Below are positions 50,601-60,025 of a stretch of 64,000 nt of DNA, piece after piece (within the stretch, counting starts at the first letter, position 1; the number at the start of each line of letters is the position of its first letter). This DNA is from Stachybotrys elegans (lineage: Eukaryota; Ascomycota; Sordariomycetes; Hypocreales; Stachybotryaceae), in the NCBI GenBank assembly GCA_020746835.1, contig JAGPNK010000001.1:434001-498000 (forward strand), read 5' to 3'. Made by a program: the position numbers and the translations under genes. The notes under the pieces are model-generated. The model was not told the origin of the DNA and did no database searches. It saw only the letters and a list, made by a program, of their open reading frames with translations.

Positions 50601-51948
50601 TCCCTTCTAAGTATAAGGTTTAAAAGGCTTATACTGTTTTTTTTACTATCTTTTCTAGCTTACCCTAGACCCATTTCTATATACCATTGCTAACTAAGTA
50701 GGTTCCCTATATTACATGCTTCCCCTATAGCTTCTTTACATTATATACTTCTTTATAGCCTTCTATATATAACTATGGCTTCTAATATATTGCTTACGCT
50801 TTAGCTACTATAGTCTATTATATATTATTTACTAGCTCTTTATAATAGTATTAGCATTTAATTAAATATTATATTATAGGGGTATTAAATATATAATTCA
50901 GTAAGAAAATAGTAAAAGTAATTAATTTAATAACTAAATAAAAAAACTAACTAAAAATGTATATTAAAAAACCAAGCTAAGGCTTTTTAAGTTAGCTAGC
51001 CCTATAGCTATTACTTCTTTATACTGTTAGTTTATTAAGTAAAAGGCCTATTATTAAAGAGCTAGTTTCTTTTAGCCTTTTTACTTTTTACTTTTTTATT
51101 TTTAATATTCTAGTTTTAAATTAGCTAAAAAGGGGAAATAGTAAAAGTTACTCTATTATATTCTAGACTATTAATAATACTATTATTAAAAGATCTTTTA
51201 AAGTAATTTACTTTATAAATAATTTCTTTACTAGTATTATTATAAATAATAACTAGGGCTACTATTACTATATCTATAGCTATATTATTATAGTTAGAGT
51301 TATTATTTACTTATATTTTAATCTTAATTAGCTAGTATAAATAAATAGTAAAATATAAATAATAAATTTATCTCTTTTAAGCTAGGGACTTAAGGGCTTT
51401 ATATAGCTATAGACTAGAGATAAATTAAGCTTTTCTCTATTAATAGCCTAAAGCAATATTATAGGCTTTTCTAGCTTAAAGCTTTCTATTTATATTATAA
51501 CCTTATAGTTATAGCTAGTAGTGTTTTCTATTTAAGTATAGTTATAGTTATAGTTATAGTAAGGCTTCTATAGTATTAGTAATCTTATTTAGTTAGTTAG
51601 TGTTTATTTAATAAGTTAACTAAAGCTTTCTAGCTAGGCACTATTAGTTAGAGCCTTCTATCTAGTCTAGTATATATATTTATTATTTTAGTATGAACTA
51701 TTATCTAACTTACTGCTTAATATTCCATTATATTATATATCTATATATATATAGCTTATAATGTTATAGCTATCTATAGTTTAGTTACTTAGCCAGTTAG
51801 CTACCCTATATACCTAATAATAGCCTTATTATTATTCTTCTTTACTATTTATAACTATATTAGTTACTAGGGTACTAGATATTATCTCTACTATTTATTT
51901 ACTCTTTACTATTTATATTTTATACTATATACTCTTTTCCTTATTATG
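50601..51948 (+). repeat. F1 repeat, full length
   Basis: A end tcccttctaagtataaggtt, B end tactcttttccttattat, about 1.35 kb. It is the last F1 copy before the gene-bearing DNA. Confidence 0.87.
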
Positions 51949-51980
51949 CTTTATATTATATACTCTTTTCTTTATTATAA
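51949..51980 (+). repeat. 32-base F1 B-end scrap
   Basis: gctttatattatatactctt then ttctttattata: a repeat of the final bases of the element right behind a complete B end, as at 30,725. Confidence 0.7.
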
Positions 51981-52090
51981 GTTTTATATATATTTATTTC
52001 TTTTCTATACTTAAAGGGATATAATTCCTAGGCTATATTTCTTACTAGTAGCTACTATAGCTACTATAGGTACTCTCTTCTAGCCGGGAC

Positions 52091-52724
52091 CCGTAATAGG
52101 GCCAGTCTTATTACATAGAGTATCTAGAGCTTAAGTCTGTCATCTTTGTCTTACAAGCTGAGACACATGGAGATTTTGGAAGCTGGGGTATTGGCTATAG
52201 CGAGTCACGCCAAAGGTACCTTTACGGAATAGAGCCGCTGCTGATGATATCAGTCACTTGCTCCCATAACATGACACCCGTCACGTTACCTTGGCTCGGC
52301 CTGCCTTCTCTCATTCCAAAGCGGCACAGTATCTACTATATTAGGAGGCAATGGCAGCCAGTCACCCTTAAATGATTTATAGCCGGCAAGTGCACTGGCC
52401 TGCTACCTGCTGTCCAAGATAAAGCAAGAACGCACTTACTTGACCTGCCTTTAAATTCACTACTATATACTAGTAACATCTCTGACTCTCCTCGCTTCCA
52501 GTAAGTGTCTTTGGGTACTTCATTTTCTCCCAATTCCCAAGCAAGTCGCCAAAGCAGTAGTTGCTGCTGCCCTGCCGTCTACATGGGAGCGATTCTGTCT
52601 AGATGATCAATCCAGTACTTACTTGGACAACCATCCTTCATCAGTGGTATCCGCTCACTTACACATCTTTGATCAGGCATCTTCGACTCAAAGTATTCTT
52701 CGTACTCTGTCTCCTGCAGCACCC
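52091..52724. other. composition boundary and upstream region
   Basis: From about 52,090 (ccgggacccgtaatagggcc) G+C rises to that of ordinary fungal DNA and CA, TG and CG steps reappear within about 100 bases. No gene is evident before the start at 52,725. The stretch 52,480-52,724 is pyrimidine-rich, as fungal promoters and 5' leaders often are, and holds a GTAAGT donor-like word at 52,502 that could belong to an intron in the leader. Confidence 0.55.
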
Positions 52725-53392
52725 ATGGCCCTTGTCGAATACAGTTCTCAGCTGGAGCGTGACCTCCGGAGCGCTGATCGAGAGTTCAAGCGCCACAGGG
52801 ATCTCGTCGCCAAATGGGCCAACGGGGCTCGTCCCCTCGACTCGCCGGGCCACGTTGAAGTCCAATATCTGGGCATCGAGAAGCGTGGAAAGGCTTTCCC
52901 ACGCCTACTCCGCCCCCAGAAGAAGTGGAGTGAACAGCACGTTACCATATAGTATCGCGAATGCATACAGTGCTAATGCGCAATAGCTCCCACCCGAGAA
53001 AGAGCCACCACAACATGGTGAAAACACTTCGTGGTCATAACCACGAGCTGCCTCCTGGTCGCGTTCGGCGTGCTGCTCATATACAGGCCGAGATGGACCA
53101 GAGCTTTCTGGAAAACCCCCCTATCGAGTGTCCTTCGTTGGCTTCAGCAGAACAAATGGTCACCGAAAATACCGGACGCCAGTGCCAGGCTACTACCGAT
53201 TTGCTTCTTCCTCCACTGTCCCTCGACCACTTCATCAAGACGACCGGTCGCGAGACTGAACAGTTTGTCGAAAAGGAATACGGAATTATCGATGCCAATG
53301 GTCAGCTCCTGGAAGGTCGGAAGGCCAGACAGAACCTACGCCACGGCAAGGACCAGAGCATCCAGGCTGTGGAAGGTTACGAGGTGATTTAA
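52725..53392 (+). CDS. uncharacterised 201-aa protein, two exons
   Basis: I do not recognise this protein. The proposed model is exons 52,725-52,924 and 52,987-53,392. The 62-base intron runs from GTGGAG to CAATAG with gctaat as the likely branch site, and frame is preserved exactly across it. The start ATG follows acacc-like context (gcacccatgg), which is good for a fungus. The product begins MALVEYSSQLERDLRSADRE, a charged helix with heptad-like spacing, continues with many Arg and His (HPRKSHH, RGHNHE), and ends in an acidic/polar tail (AVEGYEVI). No signal peptide or membrane segment is seen. It is the first gene beside the RIPped block. The donor is not a consensus one, so splicing is less certain than the reading frame. 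Alternatively these are two remnants of a decayed gene. Confidence 0.5.
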
Positions 53393-53981
53393 CATTTAGC
53401 GAGCCTTGGTTTCCGGTCTTGTTTCCTGCTTTATATGGTCGTCTGATTCACAAACTTGGTCACGCGATTCCACCTTCCCTAGCTGTATTACCTACCTTAG
53501 AAGGATGACCCTCACGAGTCCTTTCCCTCCGTTTGGGCAGCTTGCCGGGCTTTTTTCTCTCCCCGCAAGCGAATAGATTATGTTAGCAATAGACCATTAT
53601 ATACATTCACCTCACGCCCTCCTCCTCTGCATAATTTCCCCTGTGATGGAAGGTTTTCTACTCACGACCACATGTGAAACAGGTGGACGGAGTTTGCTGC
53701 TTACGAATGTCATCATGACTGCATCAGCGACAGACGTGCCATGGCCATGACTCTGGAATGTGGATTGGCCCCCCATCCGTGGCGCAGTTGATCGCTTGGT
53801 TCACATGGTCGGATCTTGTCACAGGTCGTCGTCATACCACCATATTCGTTTCCGTACTTGATTGGGAGCGACGTGGTTCATGTCCAGCTGACGGTGTCAG
53901 AGTTGTGGGGTTTGGCACCGGCAAAACCTCAGCGCGGCTGGAATATGATATAGCTAGTGATATCAGATCCACAAGACATCA
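53393..53981. other. intergenic region upstream of the tRNA
   Basis: No convincing gene. It holds the 3' end of the previous gene and some pyrimidine-rich DNA (cctcacgccctcctcctctg at 53,611). An 81-codon open frame at 53,758-54,003 runs into the tRNA and has no protein-like features. Confidence 0.5.
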
Positions 53982-54073
53982 GGCGAGATGGCCGAGTGGT
54001 TAAGGCGACAGACTAGAAAATCTCGAGACATCTGTTGGGTTCGCCCGCGTAGGTTCAAATCCTGCTCTCGTCG
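53982..54073 (+). tRNA. tRNA-Ser(AGA) with an 11-base intron
   Basis: The acceptor stem ggcgaga pairs with tctcgtc (one G-U) and the discriminator is g at 54,073. The D arm is gcc/ggc around gagtggttaa. The anticodon stem acaga (54,008-54,012) pairs with tctgt (54,031-54,035), with the AGA anticodon at 54,015-54,017. A long variable arm (ggg ttc gccc), the mark of a class II tRNA such as serine, is followed by the T arm gtagg/cctgc with loop ttcaaat. An extra 11 bases (aatctcgagac, 54,019-54,029) lie one base 3' of the anticodon, the standard position of nuclear tRNA introns. Mature length is 81 bases before CCA. Box A tggccgagtgg and box B ggttcaaatcc are perfect. AGA becomes IGA and reads UCU, UCC and UCA. 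Confidence 0.96.
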
Positions 54074-54115
54074 CGTACATAGACGACGCGCCCAGCTCAG
54101 CTGGGTCCCATTTCA

Positions 54116-54122
54116 TTTTTTT
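54116..54122 (+). terminator. likely RNA polymerase III terminator of the tRNA
   Basis: Seven T in a row, the first run of four or more T after the tRNA 3' end, 42 bases downstream. Confidence 0.6.
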
Positions 54123-54448
54123 GTTCTTTGATCGTTTGCTGACTGACTTACCTTTCTTTCCCTGCTTATTCCCCAGGATGTATTGGTGGTAGTGGCGTAA
54201 CTGTATTTTTGTTCTAATGCCAATCGCCATATCGTTACCTTGCGGAGGAGTAGAATGGAGTACGTCGCTACTAAACTTGTTCATTATTGACGAATCGGCA
54301 CCACAAGCTTAGGCCAAATTCCGCCATACCTTTATTGGGGCTGCTGCCTGGACGGTGACAGTGTTCAAAGCTGCTCACACCACACCATGTGCTGATATAG
54401 TAATAGACACCAGCAACATCCTTTCTCGACATTTCTATTCAATTGCGC
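54123..54448. other. intergenic, promoter of the next gene
   Basis: No gene. It contains the presumed promoter and leader of the gene at 54,449; the last part (tcctttctcgacatttctat) is pyrimidine-rich. No clear TATA element. Confidence 0.5.
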
Positions 54449-55477
54449 ATGCAAAGGGACCGTCTGGAATCAATGGGTCGCCCAGATGCTTCTTTCTCCG
54501 TCACGGGTAATGCAGCAGATGGACCAGGTCCGGCGCCGGCGGCGACGCCTCCTCCGTATTCAGGACCGATACTGCCTCATGCAACAGGAGAGGATCGCCG
54601 CCAAGGAGATAGCCAATCCGGCAGTGTGACGGCGCGGGTGATGGGCCTACCCAGACTCGACTACAACCTGTACTCGCCGCCTCTGTTCAAGTTATCGGCT
54701 GACGCAGAGACGTTGTCATCCAAGGCTGAGCATCTATGCAGCAATGCAGCCGCACTTGCATCCCTTATTCGAGCACAATCGTCGATTCCGCCGAAGCCGC
54801 AGTTGCGGGTGCGTGGCACGACTGCTGGACGTGTAGACTTTGACATCAAACTCAATTTGATGAGTCTCCTTGTTCCGGAGGACGAGCGCCAGCGCATTGA
54901 CTACATGCGCTGTGTGGGCGAAGGCGAGATGGCGTTTCGTGGAGGAGTGAAGCCTGATGCGGTGCCTGAGATGGGCGATGCTGGGCTAGAAGCGTGGTGT
55001 TCCCGCTTCGTCAATGACAAGGCAGCTTTAAAGACCTTTGCTCTGGACCGCGTCGTTGTCAATCTCGACGTGGCTTGGATAGAAGGTCAGCTGCGTGGCC
55101 TCGTGGCATCCCTTAACTATCGAGGCCTCGTGGACGTGACATTCTCCGTCACCCATAGGCGTGTGATAGTCCAGAACCCCGACAAGGTCAACCAATTTTT
55201 CACCACCGTCACATCGCTTTTTACAGGCAAGAATAAGTACGAAGTGGTCAAATCGGTTTGGCCGTTTGCCACGGCCCCGAGCGGCGAACCAGGGCGTCGT
55301 TGTGTCGTGCAGAGCGAAGAAGCGTGGTGGAAAGACTGGAGGGATCCCATCAGGTTCGCCATTTCGCAGAAGCGCCGTGGCTGGGTCACCGTCGAAGACA
55401 GGCTAGAGACTCTCATGGAAGGCAAGGGCCACAATACCCAGGCACTCGATTGGGGGCCCGATCATGCTGGTGTGTGA
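54449..55477 (+). CDS. uncharacterised fungal protein, 342 aa, intronless
   Basis: Single open frame from the ATG at 54,449 to TGA at 55,475-55,477. A second ATG 8 codons downstream (54,473, MGRPDAS) is an alternative start. The first 65 residues are Pro/Gly/Ala-rich and look disordered. From about residue 70 (LDYNLYSPPLFKLSADAETL) the protein is globular and well composed: it has Trp-rich segments (DVAWIEGQLR, EEAWWKDWRDPIRFA) and ends ALDWGPDHAGV. Phrases such as FDIKLNLMSLL and VQNPDKVNQFF look like those of a conserved family found only in filamentous fungi, but I cannot name a domain or a function. No signal peptide, membrane helix or nucleotide-binding motif is visible. Good coding quality throughout supports a live gene. 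Confidence 0.85.
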   Translation: MQRDRLESMGRPDASFSVTGNAADGPGPAPAATPPPYSGPILPHATGEDRRQGDSQSGSVTARVMGLPRLDYNLYSPPLFKLSADAETLSSKAEHLCSNAAALASLIRAQSSIPPKPQLRVRGTTAGRVDFDIKLNLMSLLVPEDERQRIDYMRCVGEGEMAFRGGVKPDAVPEMGDAGLEAWCSRFVNDKAALKTFALDRVVVNLDVAWIEGQLRGLVASLNYRGLVDVTFSVTHRRVIVQNPDKVNQFFTTVTSLFTGKNKYEVVKSVWPFATAPSGEPGRRCVVQSEEAWWKDWRDPIRFAISQKRRGWVTVEDRLETLMEGKGHNTQALDWGPDHAGV

Positions 55478-56155
55478 GGAAGTAGTATGCCTGGCGTGGA
55501 CGTCTGCTTCCTCTGTTCGGATGCTTTGCAGTTGCTCCTGGTATGAGGTGAAACAAATTACATATATTACAGCATTAATGTCTGCCCCACGCCTTTCCCG
55601 ACCGGAAGTAGCAAGGTCGACTGGCAAGCAAGCACCAATTGAACAGCCAAGTTAGATGGCTAACCCGAAAATGAAAGATAATGTCAATTCTCAAGCAATC
55701 TGGATTCTGACGCATCAGCTACACACTCACAACCGCAGTGCACATACATGATCCGTGCAAGCTCGTTCTATCTGACCCTACACCTATTTCAGAGCACATT
55801 CACTGGGAACTCATTATTAGCTTGTATGAATGGGTATTCGTTATGAGTCACGCCGGTATGACACACGATGCACCGCCTCCTGTTGCTGTGCGGGACGATG
55901 CATTGCTGCTGGGACTAAGACGTCCAACAACGACAGTTAAGGCACCTAGCCACCCGCTATATATTGGCGTATGTTCGACCCAAGTCATGGGCTCAGTCTG
56001 CTATGTTACACACGCATAATCGCCATTACTCAACCGAGCAACTATTTCCCATTCTTGTTACGATACCAATCCCGCATCTGAAAGTGCTGTTGGGAGAGCA
56101 CCACCATCGACACCCACGAGTTATATCCACGGGTTGAAGCAATCGCTGGCTGCCA
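55478..56155. other. intergenic, promoter of the 2H-EEP-NTase gene
   Basis: No convincing gene. A 93-codon open frame (55,738-56,019) has no protein-like features. The segment 55,540-55,580 (caaattacatatattacagc) is a likely 3' end for the upstream gene. The rest is presumed promoter and leader; no clear regulatory sites were recognised. Confidence 0.5.
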
Positions 56156-59100
56156 ATGGATCTACCCACTGAGTCCAGCTGGCCTATGTCGCCCACCTCC
56201 CATGACACAGCTCTCTGCTTGATCCCCCCAGAGGAACTTTGGGAGCCCATTGATCGCATCCGATCTCTGTATGATAAGGCCCATGGCCGGTGGCCGCCTC
56301 ATGTCAATCTCATTTACCCATTCGTCGAGCCGGAGACCTTATCAGAAGCCGCGCGAATTCTATCCAAGCTGGATTTACCAGAACAAGCCCAGCGCCGAGT
56401 TCATTTGCAAGTGGCGGATGCCTTTGCTCATAAACACCACAACACTATAATTCTGCGGCCTGAGAATGGTCCCGACGCGGAAGCTCTCTTGAGTGTCCAG
56501 CAGTTTGCGCGAGAGACACTTGGTATGAGACCTGATACGACTTCTCAACCTCACATGACTCTGGGCCAAACTGATGGACCGGGTGTTGCTTCTGCGCCGC
56601 ATCATTTCCTTCTCGAAAAAGCTCGACTTTCTAGTCCGGTCAGTTGGCGTTTCTCACGACTTGCCATTCTTGTCCGCGAATCCGGAGCAGAAAATCCAGG
56701 AAAGCCACGCCGCATGATGCTTTGGGGATACGTCGACCTCGACACGCACCAGGTTTTAGGGCACGATGTTCCAAGAGACCTGTATGCCGACTTGCACTTA
56801 GCTCTCTCCTCATGCAACGAGGCTCAGCCCACAGCCAATCGACTTTCATATGCTTTCTCACGGCCAGATGGAGTCTGGCAAAGCCTTTGCAATGGATCCA
56901 TCCTGAATGCCGCCGTTGACAGTCCAGACCGACTCATCGTTGCTTCATATAATGTCTTGGCCGAGTTCGAATGGCCACCTTCCTCATCCAGGTATCCAGC
57001 GCTTGTGGCAAACATTCTAAGTAAACGCGCAGCCGCCGACATTGTTGTTCTGCAAGAGGTCACTGACCACTTTTTGTCGTTTCTCCTAACGGACAAGGAA
57101 ATCTCCGCCCAGTATCCCTTCTGCTCACATGGTCCACCGGAGCAGGAGGGCGTGGGACCGATGGGGAGCTTCCTCAACACTGCCGTTCTCAGCAGGTATC
57201 GCTTCTCCTGGGAATATCTTCCCTTTCATAGAAAACACAAGGGGTCGCAGGTCGCCACGTTCCCAGATCTGAAACTTGGAACGAACGTTGATACTGCGGT
57301 ATCTAAGCCGTTGGTGCTGGCAACATGCCACCTGAGCAAAGGTCTCGTTGACGGATCAGTTGCTGCAAAGAAGAGCGAACTGCAACGTCTCCTGGCATAT
57401 TTACAAACGCACTGGCCGAGTCACCCCTGGATCATTGCGGGCGACTTCAATCTTGCCACATCTTCATACACGATTTCGCAAGCCAGACAGAAACAAGAGC
57501 TTTCTCAACAAGGGTATCGGACTCTAAGAGATATACCGGCATTACTCCGCGATGCTGGTCTTCAGGATGCCTGGCTGAGCAGTCGCATGGAGGCAGGTGA
57601 ATCTTCAGGCATTGAGCAACACGGAACTGGCGAACTGCACGAAGGAGAGCAAGGGGCGACGTTTGATCCAACACGCAATGCCCTTGCTGCAAAGATGGTT
57701 GGAAGCGGCTACAACAATCGACCACAACGATATGACAGAATACTGGTTGGAAATCACCTGCAGCTCCGCCCCAGTGGCTTCAACATATTTGGGAACAATC
57801 CATCTGCAGGTCCAGAGCATGCGCCGGAAAGCTATGCAAGCGACCACTGGGGTATTCGTTGCCTCTTAACGCGACCATCGACTCGGATGGATCTCTCTGG
57901 GAAAAGCGGTCTTGCTGCCACTTCTGCCCAGGTCACCGTCGAGCTCAAGGAGGCCCCTGCATCTCTCAAACACACTGATGAGATACTCACCACTCTCTCC
58001 GAGAGGGGTTGTTGGCAAACCGATGCGGATCGAGAAGCCCGCCAGGTAGCTTTGAAGACCCTGGAACAAGTGCTCTTGGGGAAAGATGCCGGCGCTACAG
58101 GACCAGAGGCTCGCGCGACCCTCGACATCGTCCTGGTGCCCGTGGGCTCCTTTGGACTTGGTACATGGACCGCTTGGTCTGACGTGGATTGCCTCTGCAT
58201 TGGAACTATCAGCTCCCGGACTTTCTTCACCCTGGCGACTCAGAGACTCAAGAAAGCTTCTGCTTCCAGCATAGTTATCTTGAGGCGTGTTAGGGCGAGT
58301 TCAGGGACGATGCTTGAGCTCAGCGTACGAGGCATCAAATTTGACCTGCAGTACTGCGCTGCGAGATCTATACAGGAAAGGTCGTGTGCTCTTTCGTGTT
58401 GAATTCCGCGATCCATGCTGACATTCCGCAGGTGGCCCGAGGTGATGCGGCGTCCCCCTTCCGATCCAGCCTTTGCTTTACCCTTCCAGACACTGTCCAA
58501 GCTAAAGCCGGCGAGGGACATGTACTATCTACAGAGATCAATCCCGGACATGACACAGTACCGCATGGCACACATGCTGATCAAAACTTGGGCCAGATCT
58601 CGAGGTCTTTACGCGGCTAGGTTTGGGCTTTTGGGAGGCATACACATCGCCACCATGCTCGTGCCGATCTGCAAACAGCTTGCCCACGACAGCGATGAGG
58701 TTGATACAGCCGATATCCTAACGACCTTCTTCAACCACTATGCCAACCTTGACTGGGCCAAGCAGGTCGTTTTTGATCCTTTCTTTCATAAAGAGCTGAA
58801 GTATCACCGCGGTTTCCGGGAGCCCATGTGTCTACTGGGCTGGCATGCACCATCACTAAATACGGCACTAAATGCTTCAGGTCCGACAACCAAAACGATC
58901 AGTCACGAGCTTGCTCGGGCAAGCCGCAGGCTCGCCAAGGAGGGGATGACCTGGGACGCTTTCCTAGGGAGTGATGGCAGTACTGGGAGAGCAATTGCCC
59001 ATGATGCGAGCGCTGAGTTTTTACTAGCATACAAAAGCTATGTGAAGCTCGAGGCACATTACTGGGGCAAGTCGCCAATGAAGTTGACTAAGCTTCTCGG

Positions 59101-60025
59101 ATGGCTGGAATCGCGATGTGTATCAGTACTCGTTGGTAAGTTGGCGGCTCGCTCAGTCATCGCTGGGGACCTGACATGGGCTGACTGCAATACAGATATT
59201 GATAAGAGGGTGCCGCAACTTGCAGCTCGTATTTGGCCGGAAAGATTCCTCCTCGGAGAGGTGGATACTGACGTGGGGGACACTGCAGAAGCGGAGTATC
59301 ACGGCTGTTACCTCATCGGTCTTGACTGGCACGCTGGTGTACCGGATGGCGAGCTGGAGCTGCAATCCGTCCAAGCTACTCTCGAGACGATACTGCAATC
59401 GTTCGAAGCACGGTTGCGCGAAAGCGACAAGTATTACGATGCGAATACCTGTTGGGTGAGCGCGGCCACGGCTAGATCTGCTGAAGTTACGGCACTGAAG
59501 GTCGATCGGCGGCAATGGGAGGCAGGTGACATTGACAGCTTCGGCAACGGTGACTCAGAGGATGAGAGTGATGTTGATGAGGAGGAGGAGGAGGATGCCG
59601 GGGAGGACGGGGAGGAGGGAGGGTATCAACAACTGCAAGACGCAGATATAGGCTCCACCAACAACGCAGCCACGGTTCAAAAGGGCAAGAAGAAGAACAA
59701 ACTGACAACTGCCAGTGTGCCAAGAACCGGCAAGTTCCGCACGGCTGCCAACGTCATGAGCCGTATACGCTGGGATGCTAGTATGGATGCTAGTAACTAC
59801 GTTGTTGGGTATGAAGACCGTTTCAGCGGAGCCCAGGAGAAGGCCCTGGAAGACTGGAAGAGCGAGCAGACGGACGAGGAGTTTATCCCTCAGCACCGCA
59901 TCCTTTACTTCAAACGGAGGAGCGATCGCGTCATTGTCTGGGAACGGAGAACCCGGTTAGACAATGTCTTTGGCAGCGGAGTGACAAGCCGAAGTATCGA
60001 CGCGGGTGCGACGACAGAGAGATAG
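56156..60025 (+). CDS. multidomain RNA end-processing/repair protein: 2H + EEP + PAP-like NTase + MJ1316 (DUF504)
   Basis: Exons 56,156-58,380, 58,432-59,135 and 59,196-60,025 give 1,252 residues. Domains in order: (1) a 2H phosphoesterase, residues about 20-200, with the paired motifs HVNL (H49) and HMTL (H133), a fold acting on 2',3'-cyclic or 2'-5' phosphoester RNA ends. (2) An endonuclease/exonuclease/phosphatase domain, about 260-575, with N266, E301 (LQEV), GDFN (D430, N432), YDRI and SDHWG (D563, H564). (3) A polymerase-beta-type nucleotidyltransferase, about 600-975, with GS (664-665), D676/D678 and D730, then the poly(A) polymerase central domain (LLGGIH). (4) An acidic linker (about 1,096-1,119) and a Lys-rich patch. 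(5) An MJ1316/DUF504 domain, about 1,156-1,238, proposed in the literature to recognise cyclic RNA ends. No signal peptide or membrane segment; probably nuclear or cytosolic. All catalytic residues I can check are intact. The substrate is not deducible from sequence. Confidence 0.93.
58381..58431 (+). other. intron 1 of the RNA-repair gene (51 bases, in-frame stop)
   Basis: Donor gtcgtg, branch site gctgac, acceptor ccgcag. Removing it joins QER to WPEVMRR and restores the PAP-like protein. Its length is a multiple of three and it contains a TGA in the same frame at 58,400, so if it is missed the gene appears as two open frames in the same phase. Confidence 0.9.
59136..59195 (+). other. intron 2 of the RNA-repair gene (60 bases, no stop)
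   Basis: Perfect donor gtaagt, branch gctgac, acceptor atacag. Splicing joins CVSVLV to DIDKRVPQL. It is open and a multiple of three, so it can be read through as 20 extra residues; the consensus splice signals argue it is removed. Confidence 0.85.

Larger units (their letters stand above)
1..52090. repeat. RIP-degraded, A+T-rich transposon block
   Basis: The whole stretch is built from TA, AT, AA and TT steps, with CA, TG and CG strikingly rare, while GC and CT steps survive. That is the footprint of repeat-induced point mutation, in which CpA becomes TpA on both strands. No believable open reading frame exists in it: the few short ones (around 18.9 and 35.5 kb) are chance. Recognisable content is retroelement remnants at the left and many copies of one noncoding repeat from 7.4 kb onward. 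The block runs off the left edge, so its true size is unknown. It could be a pericentromeric, subtelomeric or interstitial A+T isochore; the sequence alone does not say which. Confidence 0.93.

Noticed and set aside
7421..51980. Regularly spaced repeats suggesting a CRISPR-like or satellite array
   Set aside because: Units are 1.3-1.45 kb, in both orientations, truncated and nested; these are dispersed transposable elements in a fungal genome.
1..52090. Mitochondrial or plasmid origin because of the A+T richness
   Set aside because: The TpA excess with lost CpA, retrotransposon relics and continuity with nuclear genes fit RIPped nuclear DNA instead.
53758..54003. 81-codon open frame overlapping the tRNA
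   Set aside because: It ends inside the tRNA gene and has no conserved-looking composition.
55738..56019. 93-codon open frame upstream of the repair gene
   Set aside because: Low coding quality, no splice signals, lies where the promoter and leader should be.
58415..60025. A separate gene for the poly(A)-polymerase half and DUF504
   Set aside because: It lies in the same frame as the upstream open frame, a canonical 51-base intron joins them, and the NTase domain would be cut in half.
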